Assembly: GCA_963765555.1 (NCBI GenBank)
Contig: CAVXWX010000012.1
Coordinates: forward strand, 62,001 to 126,000
Source: JL08 sp963765555
Lineage (GTDB): Bacteria > Pseudomonadota > Alphaproteobacteria > Rhodobacterales > Rhodobacteraceae
DNA: 64,000 bases
Direction: 5' to 3'
The position numbers and the translations under genes are program-made. The notes beneath the pieces were generated by a model. The model searched no databases. It was not told the DNA's origin and saw only the letters and a list, made by a program, of their open reading frames with translations. Positions 26,257-35,129 of this stretch are shown here, piece by piece. The stretch's first letter is position 1; each line of letters opens with the position of its first letter.

Positions 26257-28089
26257 CTATTCCGCCGCCCGCGTTTCGATGAAGCCGCCCGATTGCCTGC
26301 CCCAGAACTGGGCATAAAGCCCGTCGCGCGCCAACAGTGCTTTATGCGGTCCGGATTCGACGATCTCGCCGTTGTCCAGAACAATAATCCGGTCCATTTC
26401 CGAAAGGGTCGACAAACGGTGGGCAATGGCCAGAACCGTCTTGCCCTGCATCACGCGGCTTAGCGCCGTTTGGATCGATGCCTCGACCTCGCTGTCAAGC
26501 GCGCTGGTCGCCTCGTCCAGAACCAGAATCGGCGCGTCCTTTAAAATTGCGCGCGCCAAGGCGATCCGCTGACGTTGCCCACCGGAAAGTTTCACACCAC
26601 GCTCGCCCAAATGGGCATCATATCCGGTGCGCCCCTTATGGTCGCGCAGGTCCAGAATGAATTCGTGCGCTTCGGCTTGCTTGGCTGCGGCGATCAACGC
26701 ATCCTCCGACGCATCGGGACGTCCGTATAATATGTTGTCTCGTGCTGATCGGTTAAACATCGCCGTTTCCTGCGTGACCATTCCTATCTGACGCCGCAGG
26801 CTTTCCTGCGTCACCTCTGAAATGTCCTGCCCATCGATCAGGATACGGCCATTTTCCACGTCATAGAGCCGCATCAGAACGGAAACCAGCGTTGATTTTC
26901 CGGCGCCGGACGCCCCCACGATCCCCAGCTTTTCACCGGGCCGCACCGCCAGCGAAACATCCTTGATCCCGCCCGTCCTGCGGCCATAGGCAAATCCGAC
27001 ATGATCGAAAACAACCTCGCCCTTGGATACGATCAGGTCTGGCGTTTCATCTGAATCATCGATGCGGTTGCGCGGTGTCAGGGTGCGCATTCCATCTTCG
27101 ATTTCACCCACGTTCGAATATATCGCCATAAGTGTGAAGCTGACCCAACCTGTCATCTGGGCAATCCGGATCGAAACGGCCCCCGCGGCAACAATTTCAC
27201 CTTCTGTTGCCAAACCCGACCGCCACAACAAAAGAACCCCCCCAATCATCAAGACAGGCAGAACACCCGCCAATGTCATCAGACAAAAGCGGAAACCCGC
27301 AGAAAGATACCCGAATCGCAACGCCCGTTCGCGAAACAACTTCATAGCGCCCAGCGCCGCACGGTCTTCGTGTTCGGCATGCGCGAACAGTTTCACGGTT
27401 TTGATGTTTGTAATCGTATCAACCACTTGGCCGGACACCATCGCACGTGCGCCCGCACGACTGGCTGACAAGGTTCGAACCCGCGGCAAAAACCAGTTGA
27501 TCATCGCGAAATATAGGCCAAGCCAGATCACGAAAGCCGCCGCAACGCGCCAATCTATCGCAAACAAAAGCACAACAGATCCCAAAAGCGATGCCAGGGC
27601 AAAGGCAACCACGTTGATCATTTCCGCCGCAACTTCGGTTACGGCGCGCGCTGCCTGCATCTGTTTCTGGGCAATTCGTCCCGCAAAATCATCATCGAAA
27701 AACCCAACGCTCTGACCCAAAGTCCAACGATGCAATCGGGACAAAACCAGAGGATTCACGTTCGGTTGAACGATGATGGCGTTGGCCGAGGCGCTCAGCC
27801 CGAACAAGAGTGGCCGCGCAAGAACAAAAAACGCGATCGCTCCTATGATCATCCAAGTGTTGGATCCGTCAAAGAATGTATCTGGCGTGCTGGAAACCGC
27901 GCTGTCGATCACAAGTCCGAGGATCAGGGCCGTTCCAGCCTCGAGCGCGCCAGCCGCGGCGGACAAAAACGCCGCCAGCCACAAGGCAGGCCAGGCGCCT
28001 GAAAGGCACCATCGAAAGAACGCCCCCAATGTTTGAGGGGGAGCGCCATCCGCCTGTTCAAACGCATCTATCATCGTCTCAATTTTCAC
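26257..28089 (-). CDS. ABC exporter, fused membrane and ATPase domains (second of a pair)
   Basis: 610 residues. An ABC type-1 exporter transmembrane domain (about 35-330) is followed by a nucleotide-binding domain: Walker A GASGAGKST, signature LSGGQRQRIALARA, Walker B LVLDEATSALDS and the switch AIAHRLST. The GTG at 28089 overlaps the upstream partner's stop as GTGA; an ATG at 28074 is an alternative. Two such half-transporters in tandem usually form a heterodimer that exports lipids, peptides or drugs. Substrate cannot be named. Confidence 0.9.
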   Translation of the reverse strand: MKIETMIDAFEQADGAPPQTLGAFFRWCLSGAWPALWLAAFLSAAAGALEAGTALILGLVIDSAVSSTPDTFFDGSNTWMIIGAIAFFVLARPLLFGLSASANAIIVQPNVNPLVLSRLHRWTLGQSVGFFDDDFAGRIAQKQMQAARAVTEVAAEMINVVAFALASLLGSVVLLFAIDWRVAAAFVIWLGLYFAMINWFLPRVRTLSASRAGARAMVSGQVVDTITNIKTVKLFAHAEHEDRAALGAMKLFRERALRFGYLSAGFRFCLMTLAGVLPVLMIGGVLLLWRSGLATEGEIVAAGAVSIRIAQMTGWVSFTLMAIYSNVGEIEDGMRTLTPRNRIDDSDETPDLIVSKGEVVFDHVGFAYGRRTGGIKDVSLAVRPGEKLGIVGASGAGKSTLVSVLMRLYDVENGRILIDGQDISEVTQESLRRQIGMVTQETAMFNRSARDNILYGRPDASEDALIAAAKQAEAHEFILDLRDHKGRTGYDAHLGERGVKLSGGQRQRIALARAILKDAPILVLDEATSALDSEVEASIQTALSRVMQGKTVLAIAHRLSTLSEMDRIIVLDNGEIVESGPHKALLARDGLYAQFWGRQSGGFIETRAAE

Positions 28090-29924
28090 TCGGCCGCCTC
28101 GACGTTCAGAAACCCGCCCGATTGGCGCGCCCAGAACGCAGAATATAGCCCGCCTTTTTCCAAAAGCGCGTCATGTGATCCTTCTTCGGCAACGCGACCC
28201 TGATCCAGAACCAGTATCCGGTCCATATGGGCGATGGTGGACAACCGGTGTGCGATGGCAATCACGGTCTTACCCTCCATCATTCCATACAACGTGTCCT
28301 GAATCGCGGCCTCGACCTCGCTGTCCAGTGCGCTTGTTGCTTCATCCAGCAACAGGATCGGAGCGTCTTTCAGAATGACCCGCGCCAATGTGATCCGTTG
28401 CCGTTGCCCGCCGGAAAGTTTGACACCTCTTTCACCGACATGCGCATCATATCCGCTGCGCCCTTCCGGATCTGTCAGGTCCAGAATGAACTCATGTGCT
28501 TCTGCTTGACGGGCAGCAGACAACATCTCTTCTTCGGTTGCTTCGGGGCGACCGTATAGAATGTTGTCACGTACAGAACGGTGCAGCAGCGAACTGTCCT
28601 GTTGCACCATTCCGATGTTCAAACGCAAACTGTCTTGCGTGACCTTTGTAATGTCTTGGCCATCGATCAGAATGCGGCCACTATCAGGGTCATAAAACCG
28701 CAATAACAGCTTTACGAGGGTCGATTTTCCCGCACCCGACCGCCCGATCAGGCCCACCTTTTCACCGGGTTCGATCGTGAGGTTTATCCGGTCCAACCCG
28801 CCCGCATCGCGACCGTAGTGATGACTAAGGGATTGCAGTTCAATTCGTCCATTTGTCAAAACCAGCGGCTTGGCTCCGATCGTGTCTTTCAGGGCAATGG
28901 GCTGGGCAATGGTTTCCATGCCCTCGGCAACGACACCAAGCTCTCGGAAGAATGATGTAAGCGCCCACATGATCCACGCCGTCATGGAGTTCAGCCGCAG
29001 GGTAAGCGTTATTGCGGCAGCCACCACCCCCACACTTGCCTGTTCCTGAACCCACAGCAAAACGCCCATTCCCACAACGCCAACGATCAACAGGCCGTTC
29101 AGCGTGACAAGTGCGATGTCCATTTTCGTGAAAATCCGCATTTCCGCCTGAAACGTTCTGCGGCTTTCTTCGATAGCGTCCTGCGCAAAGTTCAGTTCGC
29201 GGCTGTGATGGGCGAACATTTTGACGGAATGGATGTTGGAATAGCTGTCCACCACCCGCCCCGTGATCGCCGAGCGCGCATCCGACGCGGCCTTGGATGC
29301 TGGCCCAACACGCGCCACGGTCCAGCGCACCAATGCAGCATAAAGCACGAACCACACCAGCAATGGCAGCAGCAACCGCACATCAGCAAACATCAACAAA
29401 ACGGCCGCGCCGATAAGATAGGCCAGCGAAAAGGATATCGCGTCGAATACCTGAAAAACCACTTCGCCGGCCGCAGGCGGGGTTTGCATGATCCGGTTTG
29501 CGATGCGACCGGCGAAATCGTTTTCAAACCAGCCAACCGATTGACGCAAAACATGTTTATGCGCGCGCCACCGGATCAATGTTCCGAAATTGGGCAGAAT
29601 CGTATTGTTCAACAGCACCACGTCAAGCGCTTGAAGAACGGGCCGCAGGAAAACAATAAACAGGGCAACAAGGATCAGCTCGGTGCCGTATGAATCCCAC
29701 ACTTTCGCCGGATCACCCGACATCAAATCAACAACCCGGCCCATGTAATAGATCAGTCCCACTTCGATAGCGGCGACAACGACCGACATAAACGCGGTGA
29801 ATGCGAAAACGCGCCTGAAAGGCTGCGCGTAATCCTTCAGAAACAGCCAAAGCGTTTGCGGAGGGTGATCCGTTTCTTTGTATTCTACATAAGGGTCGAC
29901 AAGGTTTTCAAAAAACTTGAACAT
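28086..29924 (-). CDS. ABC exporter, fused membrane and ATPase domains (first of a pair)
   Basis: 612 residues, homologous to its downstream neighbour. The membrane domain (about 30-335) precedes an ATPase domain with Walker A GRSGAGKST, signature LSGGQRQRITLARV, Walker B LLLDEATSALDS and AIAHRLST. Both partners have intact catalytic motifs, unlike many heterodimers in which one site is degenerate. The C termini of the two proteins are nearly identical (FWARQSGGF and FWGRQSGGF), consistent with a recent tandem duplication. Confidence 0.9.
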   Translation of the reverse strand: MFKFFENLVDPYVEYKETDHPPQTLWLFLKDYAQPFRRVFAFTAFMSVVVAAIEVGLIYYMGRVVDLMSGDPAKVWDSYGTELILVALFIVFLRPVLQALDVVLLNNTILPNFGTLIRWRAHKHVLRQSVGWFENDFAGRIANRIMQTPPAAGEVVFQVFDAISFSLAYLIGAAVLLMFADVRLLLPLLVWFVLYAALVRWTVARVGPASKAASDARSAITGRVVDSYSNIHSVKMFAHHSRELNFAQDAIEESRRTFQAEMRIFTKMDIALVTLNGLLIVGVVGMGVLLWVQEQASVGVVAAAITLTLRLNSMTAWIMWALTSFFRELGVVAEGMETIAQPIALKDTIGAKPLVLTNGRIELQSLSHHYGRDAGGLDRINLTIEPGEKVGLIGRSGAGKSTLVKLLLRFYDPDSGRILIDGQDITKVTQDSLRLNIGMVQQDSSLLHRSVRDNILYGRPEATEEEMLSAARQAEAHEFILDLTDPEGRSGYDAHVGERGVKLSGGQRQRITLARVILKDAPILLLDEATSALDSEVEAAIQDTLYGMMEGKTVIAIAHRLSTIAHMDRILVLDQGRVAEEGSHDALLEKGGLYSAFWARQSGGFLNVEAAE

Positions 29925-30112
29925 GGCGGCAATCCGACAAAGAACAGGGTAGTAGAAAGACGGCTGGAAAAGCGCAACCGTCCAGACGGGTCGGTAAATT
30001 CAGCTAAAGCCGGACCAGATCCCGCAATACATACCGTATTCCTCTACTTCGCCATGGGTGAACTTGCCGGAAGGTACAGCAGTTCTTTGGGGCTGTCACC
30101 CCTTGCCGCCCA

Positions 30113-31273
30113 TCAAAACCCGCTATCCAACAACGCATCACGCGATAGGGCAAACCCGGAGCGGATCCAGGCCGACTCAAGATCCTCTAGCCTTTTTCCC
30201 AGCGCCTTTCCGGTATACTCCGGCATAAGATCAGCGGCCTTTACAGGAAATACCTGTTGCGCGCCGTCCCAGGCAGATTGCAGGGTGGATGGATCAAAGT
30301 CAGCCTCTAGTAATGCGTTTCTAAGCAAAATCGCATCAATAGCACGCTGCGTCCCCAGCCTGTATCCAAGTTCCTTGGCGCTGGCTTCTGACTCGGCACT
30401 TTTGCGCAACAGGATTAACTCGCGCGCATCAGATTTACTTAACCGAAGATCGTCTGCAGGCTTTGCGCCGCCCAGCGCGGCCAATCGCCGCAAAGCATCC
30501 GGTTGTTGCGCTGCAAGTCGTTCAATGTGGATCAGCGGCGCCAAAGCACGATCCTGCGCGCCGCCCAGAACATGGGCCAGAATCCCCAATTGGTTCATCG
30601 TGGCAACGGCTGGCGCGGGGTCTGGCGCGCTTAACAGTTTTAGCATTTCCCGACCGACACGTTCCTTGGATAGCCGGTCCAACCCGTCAAGATGGCCCGC
30701 AATCGCGGCAAGCGCTTCTGGATCAAAGCCGTGTCTTGGATCAGCATACCAGGCCGAAAAACGGAAAAACCGAAGGATGCGCAAATAGTCTTCTTCAATG
30801 CGGCGTGCAGGGTCTTCAATAAATCGTATGCGGCGCGCTTTAAGATCATCCATCCCGCCCAACGGATCAACCACATCGCCATTTGGCGTCGCGTATAATG
30901 CGTTCATCGTGAAATCCCGGCGGCGCGCATCGTCTTTTATGTCAGTCGAAAACTTGACCGTGGCCTTCCGGCCGTCCGTTTCAATATCTTTGCGGAACGT
31001 GGTGATTTCATAGGGTCGCCCACCCGACAGGACTGTGATCGTGCCATGTTCAATACCGGTCGGGATTGCCTTTAACCCAGCGGCCATGGCCCGTTTCACC
31101 GTGTCTTCGGGAACAGCATCGGTTGCAATATCTATGTCGCTGACCTCAACCCCCAGAAGGGCATCACGAACACAGCCACCCACAAATAATGCCTGCGCAC
31201 CTGCATCTGTCAGCGCACGGCACACGTTTTGGGTTTGTTCGCATTCAATCCACTCTGCCCTAAGAACCGTCAT
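30113..31273 (-). CDS. cca: CCA tRNA nucleotidyltransferase
   Basis: 386 residues from ATG 31273, which overlaps the nudix stop as ATGA. It adds or repairs the CCA end of tRNAs. The class II nucleotidyltransferase head is clear: VGGCVRDALLGVEVSDIDIA with the metal-binding D46 and D48, then RRRDFTMNALYATPNGDVVDP and EDYLRILRFFRFSAWY. The long C-terminal half, typical of alphaproteobacterial CCA enzymes, lacks an HD phosphohydrolase motif. The frame is open upstream to 31378 but that part lies inside the neighbouring gene. Confidence 0.93.
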   Translation of the reverse strand: MTVLRAEWIECEQTQNVCRALTDAGAQALFVGGCVRDALLGVEVSDIDIATDAVPEDTVKRAMAAGLKAIPTGIEHGTITVLSGGRPYEITTFRKDIETDGRKATVKFSTDIKDDARRRDFTMNALYATPNGDVVDPLGGMDDLKARRIRFIEDPARRIEEDYLRILRFFRFSAWYADPRHGFDPEALAAIAGHLDGLDRLSKERVGREMLKLLSAPDPAPAVATMNQLGILAHVLGGAQDRALAPLIHIERLAAQQPDALRRLAALGGAKPADDLRLSKSDARELILLRKSAESEASAKELGYRLGTQRAIDAILLRNALLEADFDPSTLQSAWDGAQQVFPVKAADLMPEYTGKALGKRLEDLESAWIRSGFALSRDALLDSGF

Positions 31274-31866
31274 GTTTTCATCCGCTCCGCCAATCCACGC
31301 AAAATGCGCGCGGTGGCGCCCCAGATGTAATAAGGCCCGTAAGGCACAACATAATAGTGACGCCGCCGCCCCTGCCACTGGCGTGACTGTATCAGGTAGT
31401 TGTCTGGTGACATCACATGATCCAGCGGAACGAAAAACACCTCGTCCACCTCGCCCTGCTCTGCAACAGGCTGAAAACAGTCTCTGACAAGGCCCAATAC
31501 GGGCGTCACCTGAAAGCCGGTCACTGTTTCATGATCTGGCAAAGTGCCAAGGATCTTTACGGACTCGGGTGTCAGACCGATTTCTTCACGCGCTTCCCGC
31601 AAGGCTGCAGCCACGACATCCGCGTCGGTCGGATCCTGCTTGCCGCCCGCAAACGCGATCTGTCCCGGGTGGTGTTTTAACGCCGATGACCGCTTGGTCA
31701 GAACAACCTGCCACTGATCCGCCCTGCGCACCACCGCGACCAAAACGCCCGCTGGCCTTAACACGCGCCCTTTTGGCAATTCGAAATCCTTGTTCAGGTC
31801 GAAATCAGACGAACTGGCCCCCGTGCGGGCCAGTGCATCTGACAAATGCTGAACAAGACTATCCAT
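31270..31866 (-). CDS. Nudix hydrolase, CoA pyrophosphatase type
   Basis: 198 residues from ATG 31866. The Nudix box (GGKQDPTDADVVAAALREAREEIGL) is preceded by LTKRSSALKHHPGQIAFAGG, the UPF0035 signature of enzymes that split coenzyme A or similar nucleotides. It overlaps hslO by eight bases and cca by four, so the three genes are translated together; coaE at 60369 is the CoA synthesis counterpart. The exact substrate is inferred from the family. Confidence 0.88.
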   Translation of the reverse strand: MDSLVQHLSDALARTGASSSDFDLNKDFELPKGRVLRPAGVLVAVVRRADQWQVVLTKRSSALKHHPGQIAFAGGKQDPTDADVVAAALREAREEIGLTPESVKILGTLPDHETVTGFQVTPVLGLVRDCFQPVAEQGEVDEVFFVPLDHVMSPDNYLIQSRQWQGRRRHYYVVPYGPYYIWGATARILRGLAERMKT

Positions 31867-32845
31867 CGTCTGTCTGATCGGCCTCAAACCCCAGCGTTGC
31901 GGGATCCAGATCATAATGCGCACTGCAAAACTGGCAATCTGCAGTCACGCGGCCATCATCTGTTGTCATCTTTTCGATATCTTTGGCCGAATAGATCGAC
32001 AGGCTTTGACGCACGCGGGCTTCCGAGCAGGTACAGCCGAACCGAACCGCTTGCGTATCAAAAACACGCGGCGCTTCTTCGTGAAACAGGCGAACCAACA
32101 GATCGGTCGGAGGCAAACTGGGCCCGATCAACTCGATATCTTCGACAGTATCCAGCAACAGGTTTACCCGGTTCCAGTTCTCGCCTTCTTCTCCGTCCAC
32201 AATGTCGTTGGCAGTCAGAATCTCGCCCGTGCCTTCGCCGCGCGCCACAAAAGGCGAGGCTTTTGGCATGTGCTGCAACATGATCCCGCCTGCCCGCCAG
32301 TGTTCGGCTACGCCCATCTCGGTCGATTTTCCGAAACTCAGCGAAAACCGGGTCGGAATTTGTTCGGACTGGGCGAAATAGCTTTGCGCACATTCTGACA
32401 AAGACTTCCCTGCCAACGGCGTGATGCCTTGATAGGGAGTCATATCGTTGCCCTGATCAATCATGATCGCGAAATACCCCTCGCCGACCTGATCAAAAGG
32501 AGCTGCATCAGTCAGGCGATCTGCATCATAGCTGGCATAGGCGCGGATACGGGCCGGCGCGCCTTCTTCCGTCGGGCCATAATAATCGGTGGCAATCATC
32601 CGCACCGGTCCTTTGGATTGCACCTGCAACTGAAGCTTCCAGCGCAATTTGATCGTTTGCCCGATCAACGCAGTCAGAAGGGCCATTTCCGCAACCAGCG
32701 CTTCCACCTTTTCAGGATAGTCATGCTGTTTCAGGATGCCGCCCAAAACGCCATCCAGACGGGCCACGCGGCCACGTATGTCAGAGTTATCAAGTTGAAA
32801 TGGCAGAACAGTGTCGTCCCACACGAGTTTTGATCCGAGTGTCAT
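31859..32845 (-). CDS. hslO: Redox-regulated chaperone Hsp33
   Basis: 328 residues. Hsp33 is a cytoplasmic holdase activated by oxidation and unfolding. The C-terminal zinc switch is present as CTC near residue 270 and CQFC near 302. The core contains LAGKSLSECAQSYFAQSEQIPTRF and the RAGGIMLQHMP loop. First gene of hslO-nudix-cca, whose stop overlaps the nudix start. Confidence 0.94.
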   Translation of the reverse strand: MTLGSKLVWDDTVLPFQLDNSDIRGRVARLDGVLGGILKQHDYPEKVEALVAEMALLTALIGQTIKLRWKLQLQVQSKGPVRMIATDYYGPTEEGAPARIRAYASYDADRLTDAAPFDQVGEGYFAIMIDQGNDMTPYQGITPLAGKSLSECAQSYFAQSEQIPTRFSLSFGKSTEMGVAEHWRAGGIMLQHMPKASPFVARGEGTGEILTANDIVDGEEGENWNRVNLLLDTVEDIELIGPSLPPTDLLVRLFHEEAPRVFDTQAVRFGCTCSEARVRQSLSIYSAKDIEKMTTDDGRVTADCQFCSAHYDLDPATLGFEADQTDDG

Positions 32846-32923
32846 GGGGTTTCCTTAAACGCCAGAGGTTGGCATACCGCGTCTATATAGGCGCGGCAAG
32901 TCGGGTAAAAAGGGGCACGTATT

Positions 32924-33364
32924 GTGGCAATCAGACGGTTCGGGGATACGCCCGTTTTCGGGCAAACGTATACACGTCGCGCAGGTGCCTATGCAATTCT
33001 GCCTCTGGGACATTCAATATTGCTGACATGCCAGATGTCACCGGCCCCCGATATCCAGCTTCCGGGCGGGGGAATTGACCCTGGCGAATCTCCCATAGCC
33101 GCGCTCCACCGCGAGGTGTTCGAAGAAACCGGTTGGACCATTGCAGCGCCGCGCCGTGTCGGCGCATTTCGCCGGTTTGTGTTTATGCCGGAATACGATC
33201 TATGGGCCGAAAAATTGTGTATGATCTATACTGCCCGCCCCGTAAGGCGTGTTGGGCCTCCTGCAGAGAAAGACCATTATCCGCTTTGGCTTCCACCCTC
33301 CGACGCGGCAGAGGTTCTGGGCAATGACGGCGATCGCCATTTCGTAAGGCGGTTTTTCACTTAA
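32924..33364 (+). CDS. Nudix hydrolase, substrate unknown
   Basis: 146 residues. The Nudix box is GGGIDPGESPIAALHREVFEETGW. The N terminus (TPVFGQTYTRRAGAYAILP) resembles the broad group of Nudix proteins acting on nucleoside diphosphate derivatives, but the sequence does not name the substrate. Divergent from hslO and convergent, with an 8-base overlap, with the response-regulator phosphatase. It is the third Nudix gene in the window. Confidence 0.85.
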   Translation: MAIRRFGDTPVFGQTYTRRAGAYAILPLGHSILLTCQMSPAPDIQLPGGGIDPGESPIAALHREVFEETGWTIAAPRRVGAFRRFVFMPEYDLWAEKLCMIYTARPVRRVGPPAEKDHYPLWLPPSDAAEVLGNDGDRHFVRRFFT

Positions 33365-34631
33365 CTGCTGCGCCGAATTCGAACAGAATTGCGGAAACAT
33401 CATCGGGAAATGCACGGCCTCCCGCATAGTCGGACAAGGTCCAGATCAACGCTTCAAGCAAGGCCGGGCCTTTTGCTGTTGCAAGATTTTGTATCATTTT
33501 CTCCAAACCCGCTTCGCCCAACAGGTTTCCGGCCGGGTCAGGGCATTCTGTTACTCCGTCGGACAGGATCAGCAATCGATCGCCCTGCTTCAGGTGCAGC
33601 GAATATTGCGAAAATTCGGCATCTGGCAGCAATCCGACCGGAAAGCCGCCCGGTCCCGCCTGCTCGATCTTTCCGTTGGCCCGCTGAATTATCGGATGGG
33701 GTTGTCCCGCTTGCCCAATTTCCACGACGCCGCTGCAAAGATCGATATGGGCAAGTAGCAACGTGAAATAATGCTCGGTGTCCATTTCGTTGAGAACCAG
33801 ATTATTCAGGTTTTGAATCACTTCTGCCGTGGGCCGCGCGATTGTTTTACCCTCTGGGTCGACACCAAGCGCGATATTCTGGTCGGGCAACGCAGAAGAA
33901 AGATATCCGGCAAGGCGTGCGGTCATCAAAGCCGAACTGATCCCGTGGCCTGAAACGTCTATCGCAAACAGCCCCAATTGGTCTTGGCCTGCTGGATAAA
34001 ACCCAACCAGATCACCGCCTACATGCCCGCATGAGCGTAACAACAACGACAAATCTGCCCCTTCAAAAGATTTGAATCGGTCCCTAATAAGGGATTGTTG
34101 CAGTTTCTTAGCTTCGACCAGATCCCGATCAAGCGAATCATACAGCGTTTGCAACTCGGTTAGAGTTTCAGAAATAAGCCGGTTTTTTCCTTTTAGTTCC
34201 CGCTCCATCCGCAGGATTCGATCACCTGCCGCAATTCGGGCCCTTAATTCATGTGAATTGACGGGCTTGGTCAAAAAATCATCGGCACCGGCATCCAGCC
34301 CGCGCGCCACTTCATTCTTTTCACTTTTTGAGGTCAGAAGAATAAAATAGCCGTACCTGTCTGTGGGCAATCCACGAAAGGCCCGGCAAAATTCCAACCC
34401 GTCCATCCCGGGCATCATCCAGTCGCTGATCACCAGATCGGGCACATAGCTTTTGCACAGGTTCAGTGCGTCATGGCCGGATTCCGCCTCGGCCACGTCA
34501 AAGCCCCACTTTTTCAAAGCGCTGGATACGATTTTTCGTTGTAGCCTGCTGTCATCCACCACAAGCACACGCTGAACAGCGCCGGTTTGCGGATCTGCAC
34601 TTTTGGTGTGTGTTGAATAATCAGCGAGCAT
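33357..34631 (-). CDS. Response regulator with PP2C-type (SpoIIE/RsbU) serine phosphatase output
   Basis: 424 residues from ATG 34631. Receiver domain: acidic pair D26-D27, phosphoacceptor D70 (LVISDWMMPGMDG), T100 and K122 (FLTKPV). A coiled-coil linker follows (about 140-185). The PP2C-like SpoIIE domain (about 200-424) has FYPAGQDQLGLFAIDVSGHG and LILSDGVTE, the metal-binding aspartates. Such proteins dephosphorylate anti-sigma antagonist proteins in partner-switching or biofilm control. The divergent Hpt gene at 34797 is a likely phosphodonor. Ribosome site is weak; a GTG at 34688 in frame is an alternative. Confidence 0.9.
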   Translation of the reverse strand: MLADYSTHTKSADPQTGAVQRVLVVDDSRLQRKIVSSALKKWGFDVAEAESGHDALNLCKSYVPDLVISDWMMPGMDGLEFCRAFRGLPTDRYGYFILLTSKSEKNEVARGLDAGADDFLTKPVNSHELRARIAAGDRILRMERELKGKNRLISETLTELQTLYDSLDRDLVEAKKLQQSLIRDRFKSFEGADLSLLLRSCGHVGGDLVGFYPAGQDQLGLFAIDVSGHGISSALMTARLAGYLSSALPDQNIALGVDPEGKTIARPTAEVIQNLNNLVLNEMDTEHYFTLLLAHIDLCSGVVEIGQAGQPHPIIQRANGKIEQAGPGGFPVGLLPDAEFSQYSLHLKQGDRLLILSDGVTECPDPAGNLLGEAGLEKMIQNLATAKGPALLEALIWTLSDYAGGRAFPDDVSAILFEFGAAVK

Positions 34632-34796
34632 CGTTACGGCACCACAGCCTGCGTTCAAAAGAATCTTTGGCCGGACTAGACCGCGCACTTTAACAATAGC
34701 TGAAGCTTAAAATTCGATCCGGTTTGTCGTTCGGCAGTCATTCTCAGTTAAGGGTTTGCGTCTCATCCTGTTGTGCAAAACTGGAACAGGTGCCAA

Positions 34797-35129
34797 ATGA
34801 TTGACTGGACCCGCCTAAGGGATCTTCGCGACGAGGTTGGCGCGGAAGAGTTTGAAGACATTGTTATCCTGTTTATGGACGAGGTGGACGGCACAATTGA
34901 AAAACTGAAATCGGATTTCGATTCTGAAACGCTGGAAGACGATCTTCACTTTCTCAAGGGAAGCGCTCTTACCCTTGGGTTTCGCGAATTGTCGGACTTG
35001 TGCCAAAACGGTGAAACCGAAGCATCACAGGGGCGCGCAAAAACGGTCGACGTTGCTACTATTCTGAAGGCGTACCAGACCTCAAAACACATCTTTCTGT
35101 CGGATCGCGCCGCGCATATGGCGGGCTAG
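34797..35129 (+). CDS. Histidine-phosphotransfer (Hpt) domain protein
   Basis: 110 residues from ATG 34797. The Hpt signature DLHFLKGSALTLGF places the phospho-histidine at H51, in an otherwise all-helical acidic protein. Such proteins pass phosphate between hybrid histidine kinases and response regulators. It is divergent from a response-regulator phosphatase and the two probably form one relay; the kinase is not in the window. Its stop overlaps the convergent ilvA stop. Confidence 0.88.
   Translation: MIDWTRLRDLRDEVGAEEFEDIVILFMDEVDGTIEKLKSDFDSETLEDDLHFLKGSALTLGFRELSDLCQNGETEASQGRAKTVDVATILKAYQTSKHIFLSDRAAHMAG

Noticed and set aside
30056..30112. GGGG-TGACAG-CCCC hairpin after cca as a terminator
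   Set aside because: The stem has only four base pairs and no T-run follows on the minus strand.
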